Shown here piece by piece: positions 7,157 to 13,473 of a stretch of 14,467 nt of DNA. Both the position numbers and the translations under genes were made by a program. The DNA is taken from positions 1 to 14,467 of the forward strand of contig JBOGVU010000065.1 in the NCBI GenBank assembly GCA_050692915.1, read 5' to 3'. Source of the stretch: CALAEC01 sp050692915 (GTDB lineage: Bacteria; Actinomycetota; UBA4738; CALAEC01). Each line of letters opens with the position of its first letter. Position 1 is the first letter of the stretch. The notes under the pieces were generated by a model. It searched no databases, was not told the origin of the DNA, and saw only the letters and a list, made by a program, of their open reading frames with translations.

Positions 7157-7984
7157 GTGAGCCCGTTCCGCGGTTCGGTGCCCTTCACCGAGGACTGGAA
7201 GCATTTCCGCTTCGAGGTCGAGGACGGCGTGGCCACCATCACGTTCGACCGGCCGGAGCGCCTGAACGCGCTTACGTTCGACGTGTACGCGGATCTCCGC
7301 GACCTGCTCGCGGAGCTGCCTCACCGGGACGGCGTCCGGTCGGTGCTGATCACCGGGACCGGCCGGGGGTTCTGCTCCGGTGGGGACGTCGAGGACATCA
7401 TCGGCGCGCTCCAGGAGATGGGGACGAAGGAGCTCTTGGAGTTCACCCGGATGACCGGGTCCGTGGTTCAACGGATGCGGGAGTGCCCCCAGCCGATCGT
7501 GGCCGCCGTGAACGGTGTGGCGGCAGGCGCCGGCGCGGCGATCGCCCTGGCCGCCGACATCAGGGTGCTGGCCCGGTCGGCCCGGCTGGCGTTCCTGTTC
7601 ATCCGGGTGGGGCTGGCCGGGGCCGACATGGGGGCGGCCTACCTCCTGCCGCGACTGGTCGGGCTGGGGCGGGCCGCCGAGCTGCTGCTGCTCGGCGACG
7701 ACGTGTCCTCCGAGCGGGCCGAGGAGCTCGGGCTGGCGTACCGGGTCGTGGAAGACGAGGCCCTGGCGGGCGAGGCCCTGGCGGTGGCCCGGAGACTGGC
7801 GGACGGGCCCGCGCTGGCCCACGCCACCACGAAGCTCCTGCTCAGCCGGGAGCAGGACCTCGACCTGGCCGGCTCCCTCGAGCTGGAGGCCATGGCCCAG
7901 GCCCTGCTCATGACCAGCGAGGATCATCGGGAGTTCTACCGGGCGTTCCGGGAGGGGCGGGACCCGACGTGGCGGGGCCGATGA
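7157..7984 (+). CDS. Crotonase-superfamily enoyl-CoA hydratase/isomerase-like protein, atypical active site
   Basis: A 275-residue crotonase-fold protein expected to act on a CoA thioester. The oxyanion-hole segments are present: GFCSGGD (71-77) and GVAAGAG (120-126). By alignment from memory to rat enoyl-CoA hydratase, both catalytic glutamates are replaced: the Glu144 position is Ala128 and the Glu164 position is Phe148. The segment RVGLAGADMGAAYLLP (150-165) is one residue longer than in classic hydratases and brings Asp157 near the active site, a possible alternative acid/base. The reaction could be isomerization, hydrolysis or ring-related chemistry rather than simple hydration. The GTG start, three bases after the ACAD stop, is supported by spacing only; a Val8 GTG is an alternative. 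The stop overlaps the RidA-family start by four bases (ATGA), so the genes are coupled. Confidence 0.88.
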   Translation: MSPFRGSVPFTEDWKHFRFEVEDGVATITFDRPERLNALTFDVYADLRDLLAELPHRDGVRSVLITGTGRGFCSGGDVEDIIGALQEMGTKELLEFTRMTGSVVQRMRECPQPIVAAVNGVAAGAGAAIALAADIRVLARSARLAFLFIRVGLAGADMGAAYLLPRLVGLGRAAELLLLGDDVSSERAEELGLAYRVVEDEALAGEALAVARRLADGPALAHATTKLLLSREQDLDLAGSLELEAMAQALLMTSEDHREFYRAFREGRDPTWRGR

Positions 7985-8385
7985 CCGAGCTCCCGCACCG
8001 CCAGGTCAACCCCGACTCCCTGCCCCCGCCGAGCGGTTACTCCCACGCCACGGTAGCCGCTCCGGGGACCGCCGTGTACCTGGGCGGCCAGGCCGGGCAT
8101 CGGCCGGACGGCTCGATCGCCTCGGACCTGGTGGAGCAGTTCGATCAAGCGTGCGCGAACGTCCTGGAGGCCCTTCGCGGCGCGGGGGGGCGACCGGAGC
8201 ATCTGGTCCACCTGGTGATCTACGCCACCGACGTCGGCGCGTACCGCGAGAGGCTCCGCGAGCTGGGGGAGGCGTGGCGGGGGCGCTTCGGGAAGCACTA
8301 CCCGGCCATGGCCCTGATCGGGACCACGGAGCTGTTCGATCCCGAGGCCCTGGTCGAGCTCGTGGGCGTCGCCGTCGTCCCCTGA
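7981..8385 (+). CDS. RidA/YjgF-family protein lacking the canonical arginine
   Basis: A 134-residue RidA (YjgF/YER057c/UK114) family protein; members form homotrimers, and the canonical ones hydrolyse reactive enamines or imines to ketones and ammonia. Typical elements are YLGGQAGHRPDGSI (33-46), the helix with QFDQACANVLEALRGAG (53-69), and the terminal strand VELVGVAVV. The arginine that binds the substrate carboxylate in E. coli RidA (Arg105, in PARS) is Met110 here (YPAMAL), while the nearby Glu position seems kept as Glu126. The protein therefore belongs to a divergent Rid subgroup; binding of a CoA-linked substrate with no free carboxylate would fit but is inference. It is translationally coupled to the crotonase through ATGA and is followed by the Rieske-like gene. 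Co-transcription with ACAD and crotonase suggests a step in the same pathway. Confidence 0.92.
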   Translation: MTELPHRQVNPDSLPPPSGYSHATVAAPGTAVYLGGQAGHRPDGSIASDLVEQFDQACANVLEALRGAGGRPEHLVHLVIYATDVGAYRERLRELGEAWRGRFGKHYPAMALIGTTELFDPEALVELVGVAVVP

Positions 8386-8391
8386 CCTGCG

Positions 8392-8940
8392 GTGGGTGAC
8401 TGGGTCCGGGGCAACGGGTATCGCCAGGCGCTGCCACCCCCGGGGACCGGCCGGCGGCGGTCCCTCATCGTGCTGGCCGGCCTGGTGGTGGCCCTTCCGA
8501 CCGCCTACCTCCTTTCGGTCGGTGGCGGGGACTGGCGGCCGGTGGCGACAGCGCCGGATCTCGAGTCGGAGGGCGTGATCTACCGAGCGGGTCTCCAGGT
8601 GTTCGTGGTTCACGACGACCAGGCGCCGGTGGCGCTCTCCGCGCGGACGCCCGGCTCCGGCGAGCGGGTCGTCTATTGCCCGTTCGCGGACGCGTTCCAG
8701 GATGCGGAGGGGGCCGTGTTCGATCGCTTCGGCCACGTGCTCGAGGGTGCGGTGTCCCGAGGTCTGGACCGGCTGGCGGTCCGGGTGCGGGTGGGCGTGG
8801 TCGAGGTGGACGTGAGGACGCGCGTCCCCGGACCGCCTCGGGCGGAGGCCACGGAGGACGTCAGCGCCAACCTGTGCCGGGTGCCGGGCCCCGAGGACCC
8901 GCCGGGCTTCGCCTCCGCCAGGGAGGTGCCGGTAACCTGA
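8392..8940 (+). CDS. Membrane-anchored protein resembling a Rieske domain without cluster ligands
   Basis: A 182-residue protein. Residues 1-23 are polar and end in GRRRS, 24-43 form one hydrophobic helix (N-in anchor), and a soluble domain follows outside the membrane. Residues 70-142 recall the Rieske fold: FVVHDDQAPVALSA, then YCPFADAF in the place of the second ligand box, then GAVFDRFGHVLEGAVSRGLD and VRVRVGVVEVDV, which mirror the usual FD-G-GPA-RGL-V-G-V ending. The first Cys-x-His is absent (ARTPG) and the second box keeps only Cys96, so no [2Fe-2S] cluster is expected. The start is GTG six bases after the RidA stop, without a clear Shine-Dalgarno. The gene is last in the plus-strand run and ends ten bases before the convergent kinase gene. 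The Rieske relation is my pattern reading, not a database match; otherwise it is a hypothetical protein. Confidence 0.68.
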   Translation: MGDWVRGNGYRQALPPPGTGRRRSLIVLAGLVVALPTAYLLSVGGGDWRPVATAPDLESEGVIYRAGLQVFVVHDDQAPVALSARTPGSGERVVYCPFADAFQDAEGAVFDRFGHVLEGAVSRGLDRLAVRVRVGVVEVDVRTRVPGPPRAEATEDVSANLCRVPGPEDPPGFASAREVPVT

Positions 8941-8950
8941 CGGCTCGGCC

Positions 8951-10312
8951 TCAGAAGAAGCAGCCCACCGGCGTGCCGGCCCCCACTTGCTCGCTGGGTG
9001 GGCCGTCCCGCCTTCCGGTGGTGGACTTGACCACGTAGTAGTAGTCCGCGCCCATGCTGACGTCGTCGTCGACGTACGCCGTGGTCCCGTGGCCCGGCAC
9101 GAACGCCACCCGCCGGTACCCCCCACCGCTGACAGTGGAGCGGTAGATCTCGTAGCCGTCGGCGAAGGTCGACACCGTCGGGTCCCACTGGAGGGCCACC
9201 TCGGCTTGGAGGAACCCACCGCATCGTCCGTCGGCTTCCAGGGCGGTGGGCGGGCGAAGGGGCCGGCGCCCCGGGCGGTTCCGGTCCGCGTCCGCCAGGA
9301 ATGCGGGCAGGACCAAGGCCAGGACCAGGACCGCACCAGCCGCCACCCCGGCCACGATGCCCACCAAGACCTTCCGCCTCCGGCGGTGCGGGCGGGGCGT
9401 TTCGTCGATGCCGGCCGTCCGCAGGACGCTGGTCCGGTCCCGGGGGATCGGGGCGGTGGCGGCGGGGCGCCCGCCTTGGAGCAGGCCCAGGTCGGCGGCG
9501 AGCTCCTCGGCCCGCCGGTACCGGTCGCCCGGATGCTTGGCCAGGCACCGCATCACCACCGCGGTCAGGTTCGCCGGGAGGCCGGGGCGGACCGCGTCCG
9601 GCGGGGCCGGGGCCTCCTCGAGGTGCTTGTAGGCCACCTGGAGAGGGGAGTCGCCGGTGAACGGCGGCCGGCCGGCCAGCAGCTCGTACAGGACCACGCC
9701 GAGCGAGTAGATGTCGGAGCGGGGGTCCGCGCCGTCGCCCTTGACGTATTCGGGGGCCATGTACTCCGCGGTGCCCTGGACCGCGGGCGTGTCGGTCAGG
9801 GGGGTCCACCGGAGCGCCCGGGCGATGCCGAAGTCGAGGACCTTGACCCGGCCGTCCGCGGTGACCATCACGTTGCCGGGCTTCACGTCCCGGTGGACGA
9901 TGCCCGCCGCGTGCGCTGCGCCGAGCGCCCGAGCCACGGCCTCGCCGATCTCGGCCACCCGGCCGGGGTCCATGGGCCCGCCGTCCCGGACGAGCTCGGC
10001 CAGGGTCCACCCCGGGACGTGCTCCATGACGATGAACGGGCTGCCCTGGTGGACGCCGACGTCGTGCACGGCCACCACGTTCGGATGGCTGAGGGATGCG
10101 GCGGCGCGGGCCTCCCGGCGGAACCGCATGACGAACCGCTCGTCCTCGGCGAACCGCTCCCGGATCACCTTGACGGCCACCTCGCGGCCGAGCTGCCGGT
10201 CCACGGCCAGGTAGACCTCGGCCATCCCGCCCCACCCGAGCGCGCGGACCACGTCGTAGCGCCCGCCCAGCCTGGTGCCGGGGGAGTACCGGGTCGAGAT
10301 GGCCTGGCTCAC
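8951..10312 (-). CDS. Transmembrane Ser/Thr protein kinase with C-terminal fibronectin type III-like domain
   Basis: A 453-residue Pkn-type (Hanks) kinase. The catalytic domain (about 19-278) has the nucleotide loop LGWGGMAEVY, Lys48 in VAVKVI, HRDVKPGN (140-147; Asp142, Asn147), DFG (160-162), the activation loop with several Thr, and APE (186-188), so it should be active. A basic Arg-rich juxtamembrane stretch precedes one helix (about 314-340). The outside segment (352-453) looks like one FnIII domain (LRPPTALEA...ALQWDP...GYEIYRST...ADYYYVVKS), with Cys364 and Cys451 that could pair. No PASTA repeats are present, so this is not a standard PknB. The true start is GTG at 10312, with TACCAT six bases upstream; the longer reading frame back to 10573 is in the wrong frame of the upstream ACAD. 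Target and ligand are unknown. Confidence 0.94.
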   Translation of the reverse strand: MSQAISTRYSPGTRLGGRYDVVRALGWGGMAEVYLAVDRQLGREVAVKVIRERFAEDERFVMRFRREARAAASLSHPNVVAVHDVGVHQGSPFIVMEHVPGWTLAELVRDGGPMDPGRVAEIGEAVARALGAAHAAGIVHRDVKPGNVMVTADGRVKVLDFGIARALRWTPLTDTPAVQGTAEYMAPEYVKGDGADPRSDIYSLGVVLYELLAGRPPFTGDSPLQVAYKHLEEAPAPPDAVRPGLPANLTAVVMRCLAKHPGDRYRRAEELAADLGLLQGGRPAATAPIPRDRTSVLRTAGIDETPRPHRRRRKVLVGIVAGVAAGAVLVLALVLPAFLADADRNRPGRRPLRPPTALEADGRCGGFLQAEVALQWDPTVSTFADGYEIYRSTVSGGGYRRVAFVPGHGTTAYVDDDVSMGADYYYVVKSTTGRRDGPPSEQVGAGTPVGCFF

Positions 10313-10318
10313 GGGAAG

Positions 10319-10324
10319 ATGGTA
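10319..10324 (-). promoter_or_regulatory. Candidate -10 box for leaderless kinase mRNA
   Basis: TACCAT on the minus strand ends six bases before the kinase GTG, which has no Shine-Dalgarno. The box lies in the 37-base spacer after the upstream ACAD stop, so the kinase may have its own promoter in addition to readthrough. Confidence 0.45.
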
Positions 10325-10349
10325 CCCGTCGGTGCCCGGGACGGCCCGG

Positions 10350-11462
10350 TCAGCGGAACAGGTCGCGGGCGATGACCTCGCGCTGGATCTCGCTGGTGCC
10401 CTCATAGATCCGGGGGGCCCGGACCTCGCGGTACAGCTTCTCCAGGAGGTGCCCACGCTCCAGCGCCCGGGCCCCGAGGATCTGGACGGCCGAGTCCACC
10501 ACCCACTGGGCGGTCTCTGTGGCGAACAGCTTGGCCATGGCCGACCGGCGGGTGACGTCAGGCGCATCCTCATCGTACCCGGCAGCGGCCGCGTACACCA
10601 GGAGCCGGGCGGCCTCGGTTCTCGTGGCCATCTCGGCGAGGGCGTGGCCGACAGCCTGGAACTCCCGGATCGGCCGGCCGAACGCCTCCCGCTCGGCCGC
10701 GTGCTCCAGGGCCGCGTCGAGGGCCGCCCAGGCCATCCCCACGGCGAACGCGCCCACGCTCGGACGGAACAGGTCCAGGGTCCGCATGGCCACCCGGAAG
10801 CCGGCGTCGACCTCGCCGAGGACCTGGTCCGAAGCGACCCGGACCCCGTCGAACCGCAGACGTCCGATAGCGTGGGGGGCCAGGAGATCGAGCGGCTCGC
10901 CGGACAAACCGTCCGCGTCGCCCGGCACCGAGAAGGCCGTCACCCCCTTCGAGCCGGCCTCGGGGGTGGTCCTGGCGAACACCGTGTACACGTCGGCGTC
11001 GGGGGCGTTCGAGATCCAGGTCTTCTCGCCGGTGAGCCGCCACCCGTCCCCGTCCCGGTCGGCCGCGAGCTCCAGCCGGGCCGCGTCGGACCCGTGCTCC
11101 GGCTCGGACAGGGCGAACGCCGCCACCGCTCGCCCGGCGACGACCTCGGGGACCCACCTCTCCGCGAGCGCGGGCGGACCGGACTGGAGGATGGGGTACG
11201 CCCCCAGCCCCTGGAGGGCCAGGGCGGTCTCGGCCTCGGTCGACTCGCGGGCCAGGGCCTCGCGGAGGAGGCACAGCGTGGTGGCGGACGCCTCGCCGTC
11301 CTCCGGGAACAGCCGGGGGAGGAGGCCCTCCCGGCCCAGGGCCTCCACCAGCGGGCGGTTCACCCGGCCCGGCTCGCCGCCGGCGGCGATCGGCTCGAGG
11401 GCGTCCCGGCCGATCCGCCGAGCCTCCTTCACCACCGCGGCCTGCGCCTCGGTGCGGGTCAC
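10350..11462 (-). CDS. Acyl-CoA dehydrogenase family protein
   Basis: A 370-residue FAD-dependent acyl-CoA dehydrogenase. ALSEPEHGSD (117-126) and WISNA (149-153) are the FAD/substrate motifs, and Glu354 in RIYEGTSEIQ is the expected catalytic base. The middle segment LLAPHAIGRLRFDGVRV differs from the usual LG-R-S-T-LFDDVRVP and recalls, from memory, ACADs found beside crotonase and RidA genes in aromatic acyl-CoA clusters. The N-terminal helical domain is complete but slightly short. It is only distantly similar to the ACAD at 5966-7153, so the two are not recent duplicates. The GTG start has TAAGGT six bases upstream and no Shine-Dalgarno, which fits a leaderless mRNA. The gene is divergent from the CoA-ligase gene across a 75-base spacer, and the kinase gene follows on the same strand. 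Confidence 0.92.
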   Translation of the reverse strand: MTRTEAQAAVVKEARRIGRDALEPIAAGGEPGRVNRPLVEALGREGLLPRLFPEDGEASATTLCLLREALARESTEAETALALQGLGAYPILQSGPPALAERWVPEVVAGRAVAAFALSEPEHGSDAARLELAADRDGDGWRLTGEKTWISNAPDADVYTVFARTTPEAGSKGVTAFSVPGDADGLSGEPLDLLAPHAIGRLRFDGVRVASDQVLGEVDAGFRVAMRTLDLFRPSVGAFAVGMAWAALDAALEHAAEREAFGRPIREFQAVGHALAEMATRTEAARLLVYAAAAGYDEDAPDVTRRSAMAKLFATETAQWVVDSAVQILGARALERGHLLEKLYREVRAPRIYEGTSEIQREVIARDLFR

Positions 11463-11468
11463 GCGCGG

Positions 11469-11474
11469 ACCTTA
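11469..11474 (-). promoter_or_regulatory. Candidate -10 box for leaderless ACAD mRNA (minus strand)
   Basis: TAAGGT, a strong TAnnnT match, ends six bases before the GTG of the minus-strand acyl-CoA dehydrogenase. It lies 29 bases from the divergent candidate -10 of the CoA-ligase gene, so the two promoters would be closely packed. Confidence 0.5.
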
Positions 11475-11503
11475 GCAGGGCTCGCCCGCCCCGGGCCCCG
11501 CGG

Positions 11504-11532
11504 TACCATGACGGCCGCACGGACGAGGAGGT
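11504..11532 (+). promoter_or_regulatory. Candidate -10 box and ribosome-binding site of the CoA-ligase gene
   Basis: TACCAT (11504-11509) would start transcription near 11516. GAGGAGGT (11525-11532) lies five bases before the ATG at 11538. This decides the start against an upstream in-frame ATG at 11508, which overlaps the -10 box. Confidence 0.5.
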
Positions 11533-11537
11533 CAAGG

Positions 11538-12896
11538 ATGGCCGAGTCTCCCTACTGGAACCCGCGGCACGAGACGATGCCCCGCAAGGAGATCGAGGCG
11601 CTCCAGGTCCGGAAGCTCCGGAACCTCGTGGAGTGGGCCGGGGCCACCGTCCCCTGGCACGCCAAGCGGTTCGCCGACGCCGGCGTGACACCCGACGCGA
11701 TCAACTCCCTTGACGACCTCCGGCGGATCCCGTTCATGACCCGCGACGAGTGGATGCAGGGCCAGATGGAGAGCCCGCCGTACGGGACCGTGCTGGCGCA
11801 GGAGCCGGAGAAGGCGATCCGGTACCACATGACCTCGGGCACGACCGGCAAGACGCCGATCAGGGTGCTCGACGGCATGAAGGACTGGGAGTGGATCGCC
11901 GAGATGTGGTGTTACGGCCTGTGGGGCTTCGGTGTCCGGCCGGCCGACACTCTGTTCGTGGCGTTCGGCTACTCCACGTTCATCGGCTTCTGGGGCCTCC
12001 ACTACGCGGGCGAGAAGCTCGGCTGCCTGGTGCTGCCCGGCGGCGCCTTGCAGACCGATCAGCGCGTGACCCAGATCGTGGACATGGGTGCCGCGGTGGT
12101 GGCCTCCACGCCGACATACGCGCTGCGGATGGCCCAGGAGGCCAGGTCGATGGGCGTCGATCTGGCCGGGAGCCCGGTGCGGCGCCTGATCCTGTCCGGC
12201 GAGCCGGCGGGCTCGATCCCCGCCACGAAGAAGCTGATCGAGGGGCAGTGGGGGGCCAGGGCCGGCGACACCGCCGGGATGACCGAGCTCGGCACGATCA
12301 TGGTCTTCGAGTGCGAGGCCCAGCCGGGCGGGACCCACATCATCGAGGATCACTACATCGAGGAGGTCGTCGACCCCGAGACCGACCAGCCGGTGCCGTA
12401 CGGCGAGATGGGGGAGCGGGTGGTGACCAGCTTCGGCCGGGGGTTCATCCCGGTGCTCCGGTACCGGACCCGCGACTTCGTGGTCCGGGTACCCGGGTCG
12501 ACCTGCTCGTGCGGCCGGACCTTCGACATCTACGAGGGCGGGATCAGGGGCCGGGTGGACGACATGAAGCTGGTCCGGGGGACCAACGTGTATCCGCGGG
12601 CGGTGGAGGCCATCATCCGCGAGCACGCCGAGATCGACGAGTTCCAGATCCACCTGTACACCGAGGAGGGGATCCGTGACGAGATCGAGGTCCTGGTGGA
12701 GATCCCCGGCGCCGACGTGGACGCCGAGGCGATCCTGTCCCGGCTGGGGAAGGAGCTGGCCGACGCCCACGAGGGACTCCGGTTCGGGGTGAAGCGGGCC
12801 GAGGACGGAAGCCTGCCCCGGTTCGAGCTGAAAGCGAAGCGCCTGCTGGACGAGCGGATCGTGATCGGGACCGAGAGCGAGCGGAGGCAGACATGA
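11538..12896 (+). CDS. PaaK-like phenylacetate/aryl-CoA ligase (AMP-forming)
   Basis: A 452-residue member of the adenylate-forming PaaK family, which activates a carboxylic acid, often aromatic, to its acyl-AMP and then CoA thioester. The ATP P-loop is TSGTTGKTP (99-107). AGMTEL (246-251) is the second adenylation motif, RYRTRD (308-313) binds the ribose, CSCGRT precedes the hinge GRVDDM (338-343), and RGTNVYP (347-353) is typical of PaaK. The C-terminal domain ends with FELKAKRLLDER, which may contain the conserved adenylation Lys. The substrate is unknown; phenylacetate, an amino-benzoate or another aryl/alkyl acid are all possible, and no paa oxygenase genes are adjacent. The ATG is fixed by GAGGAGGT five bases upstream. 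The stop overlaps the next small gene (ATGA), so they are coupled. Confidence 0.93.
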   Translation: MAESPYWNPRHETMPRKEIEALQVRKLRNLVEWAGATVPWHAKRFADAGVTPDAINSLDDLRRIPFMTRDEWMQGQMESPPYGTVLAQEPEKAIRYHMTSGTTGKTPIRVLDGMKDWEWIAEMWCYGLWGFGVRPADTLFVAFGYSTFIGFWGLHYAGEKLGCLVLPGGALQTDQRVTQIVDMGAAVVASTPTYALRMAQEARSMGVDLAGSPVRRLILSGEPAGSIPATKKLIEGQWGARAGDTAGMTELGTIMVFECEAQPGGTHIIEDHYIEEVVDPETDQPVPYGEMGERVVTSFGRGFIPVLRYRTRDFVVRVPGSTCSCGRTFDIYEGGIRGRVDDMKLVRGTNVYPRAVEAIIREHAEIDEFQIHLYTEEGIRDEIEVLVEIPGADVDAEAILSRLGKELADAHEGLRFGVKRAEDGSLPRFELKAKRLLDERIVIGTESERRQT

Positions 12897-13087
12897 CCGT
12901 GGAGCTGAACGAGGCGGAACGGACCGTGGTGGAGTGCTACCGAACCCTGGCCGGCGTGCTGGAGACCCAGCGCGACCAGCTTCCGCCGTTCGCGGAGCGA
13001 AACGCCCTGAAGGCCCTGGCGGCCCTGTGGCAGGTGGCCAACGGCCTGGACCAGGATCCCGGCCAACTCTACGAGCTGGGAGCGTAG
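12893..13087 (+). CDS. Small acidic helical protein of unknown function, coupled to the CoA ligase
   Basis: I do not recognise this 64-residue protein. It starts at an ATG that overlaps the ligase stop in ATGA. The sequence looks mainly helical: ELNEAERTVVECYRTLAGVLE (about 4-24), a short turn with QLPPFAERN, then ALKALAALWQVANGL (38-52) and a short tail. It contains one Cys (15), no signal peptide and no membrane segment. Codon use matches its neighbours and the overlap argues for real translation. Its tight coupling to the ligase suggests an accessory or stabilising subunit, but that is only positional inference. The damaged DUF2269 gene begins two bases after its stop. Confidence 0.7.
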   Translation: MTVELNEAERTVVECYRTLAGVLETQRDQLPPFAERNALKALAALWQVANGLDQDPGQLYELGA

Positions 13088-13089
13088 CC

Positions 13090-13414
13090 GTGGAGCTCTA
13101 CGACTGGCTGCTGCTGGGCCACATCCTGGCCGCCATCGCGTGGGTGGGTGGAGCCATCACCATGCAGATCATGCACGCCTGGTCGATCGGGCAGCTGTGG
13201 ATCATCCTGGCGTTGGTGGGGATCGCCATCAGCGCGATCGGCGGAGCGCTGTTCTTCGGCCCGCAGTCGAAGCGGATCGCCCAGGCCTTCGAGGCCGAGG
13301 GGGCCGAGAGCGAGCGGGCCCGGGCCCTGATCCGTCAGCTGTTCGTGGTGAGCCGGATCGACGTCCTGACTGCTCCTCATCGTGGCCGACATGGTCCTGA
13401 AGCCCGGCGCCTGA
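13090..13414 (+). pseudogene. DUF2269-like membrane protein gene, frameshifted and internally shortened
   Basis: From GTG 13090 the frame encodes VELYDWLLLGHILAAIAWVGG, the first membrane helix of DUF2269 proteins. LWIILALVGIAISAIGG and FFGPQSKRIAQAF follow, then a helix ending VVSRIDVL. At 13369 one extra A shifts the frame. Without it the next bases read LLLIVADMVLKPGA and stop at 13412-13414, exactly the expected family ending; with it the frame runs to 13461 through unrelated residues. Restored, the protein would be 107 residues, against about 150 for the family as I know it. The gap falls between ITMQI and MHAWS, where a second helix and a charged loop are normally found. The short direct repeat ATGCA at 13162 and 13171 lies at this junction. 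Either real decay or an assembly/read error is possible. The function of DUF2269 is unknown. Confidence 0.72.
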
Positions 13415-13457
13415 CGCACCGCAGCCCCCCTCGTTGCCTCTCCGGGTTGTTTGAACG

Positions 13458-13473
13458 ATGATTCAGGAATCAT
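13458..13473. promoter_or_regulatory. 16-bp palindrome over the start codon of the GcvT-like gene
   Basis: ATGATTC-AG-GAATCAT is a perfect inverted repeat with seven-base arms and a two-base centre. It is AT-rich within a GC-rich region and its right arm includes the first two bases of the ATG. It could be a dimeric regulator's operator, or in RNA a small hairpin that hides the start. No ribosome-binding site with normal spacing or TAnnnT box is seen for this gene. Confidence 0.5.

Noticed and set aside
5909..7927. 672-codon minus-strand open frame
   Set aside because: It is the antisense shadow of the ACAD and crotonase genes, with repetitive His/Gly/Pro/Leu composition and no domain.
7936..9336. 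466-codon minus-strand open frame across RidA, the Rieske-like gene and the kinase tail
   Set aside because: It is antisense to, or in the wrong frame of, better supported genes and has no motif.
10275..11537. N-terminal extension of the CoA-ligase frame, giving an 873-residue protein
   Set aside because: It is antisense to the minus-strand ACAD; a ribosome-binding site and homology fix the start at 11538.
11508..11537. Earlier in-frame ATG of the CoA ligase
   Set aside because: It overlaps the candidate -10 box, lacks a ribosome-binding site and adds an Arg-rich stretch unlike the family N terminus.
13090..13461. Intact 123-residue membrane protein reading to the stop at 13459
   Set aside because: The last 30 or so residues are unrelated to the family, while a one-base correction restores a conserved hydrophobic ending.
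13451..13471. TTG start for the GcvT-like gene
   Set aside because: It has no ribosome-binding site and adds seven residues across the palindrome; ATG 13472 is the simpler choice, though not proven.
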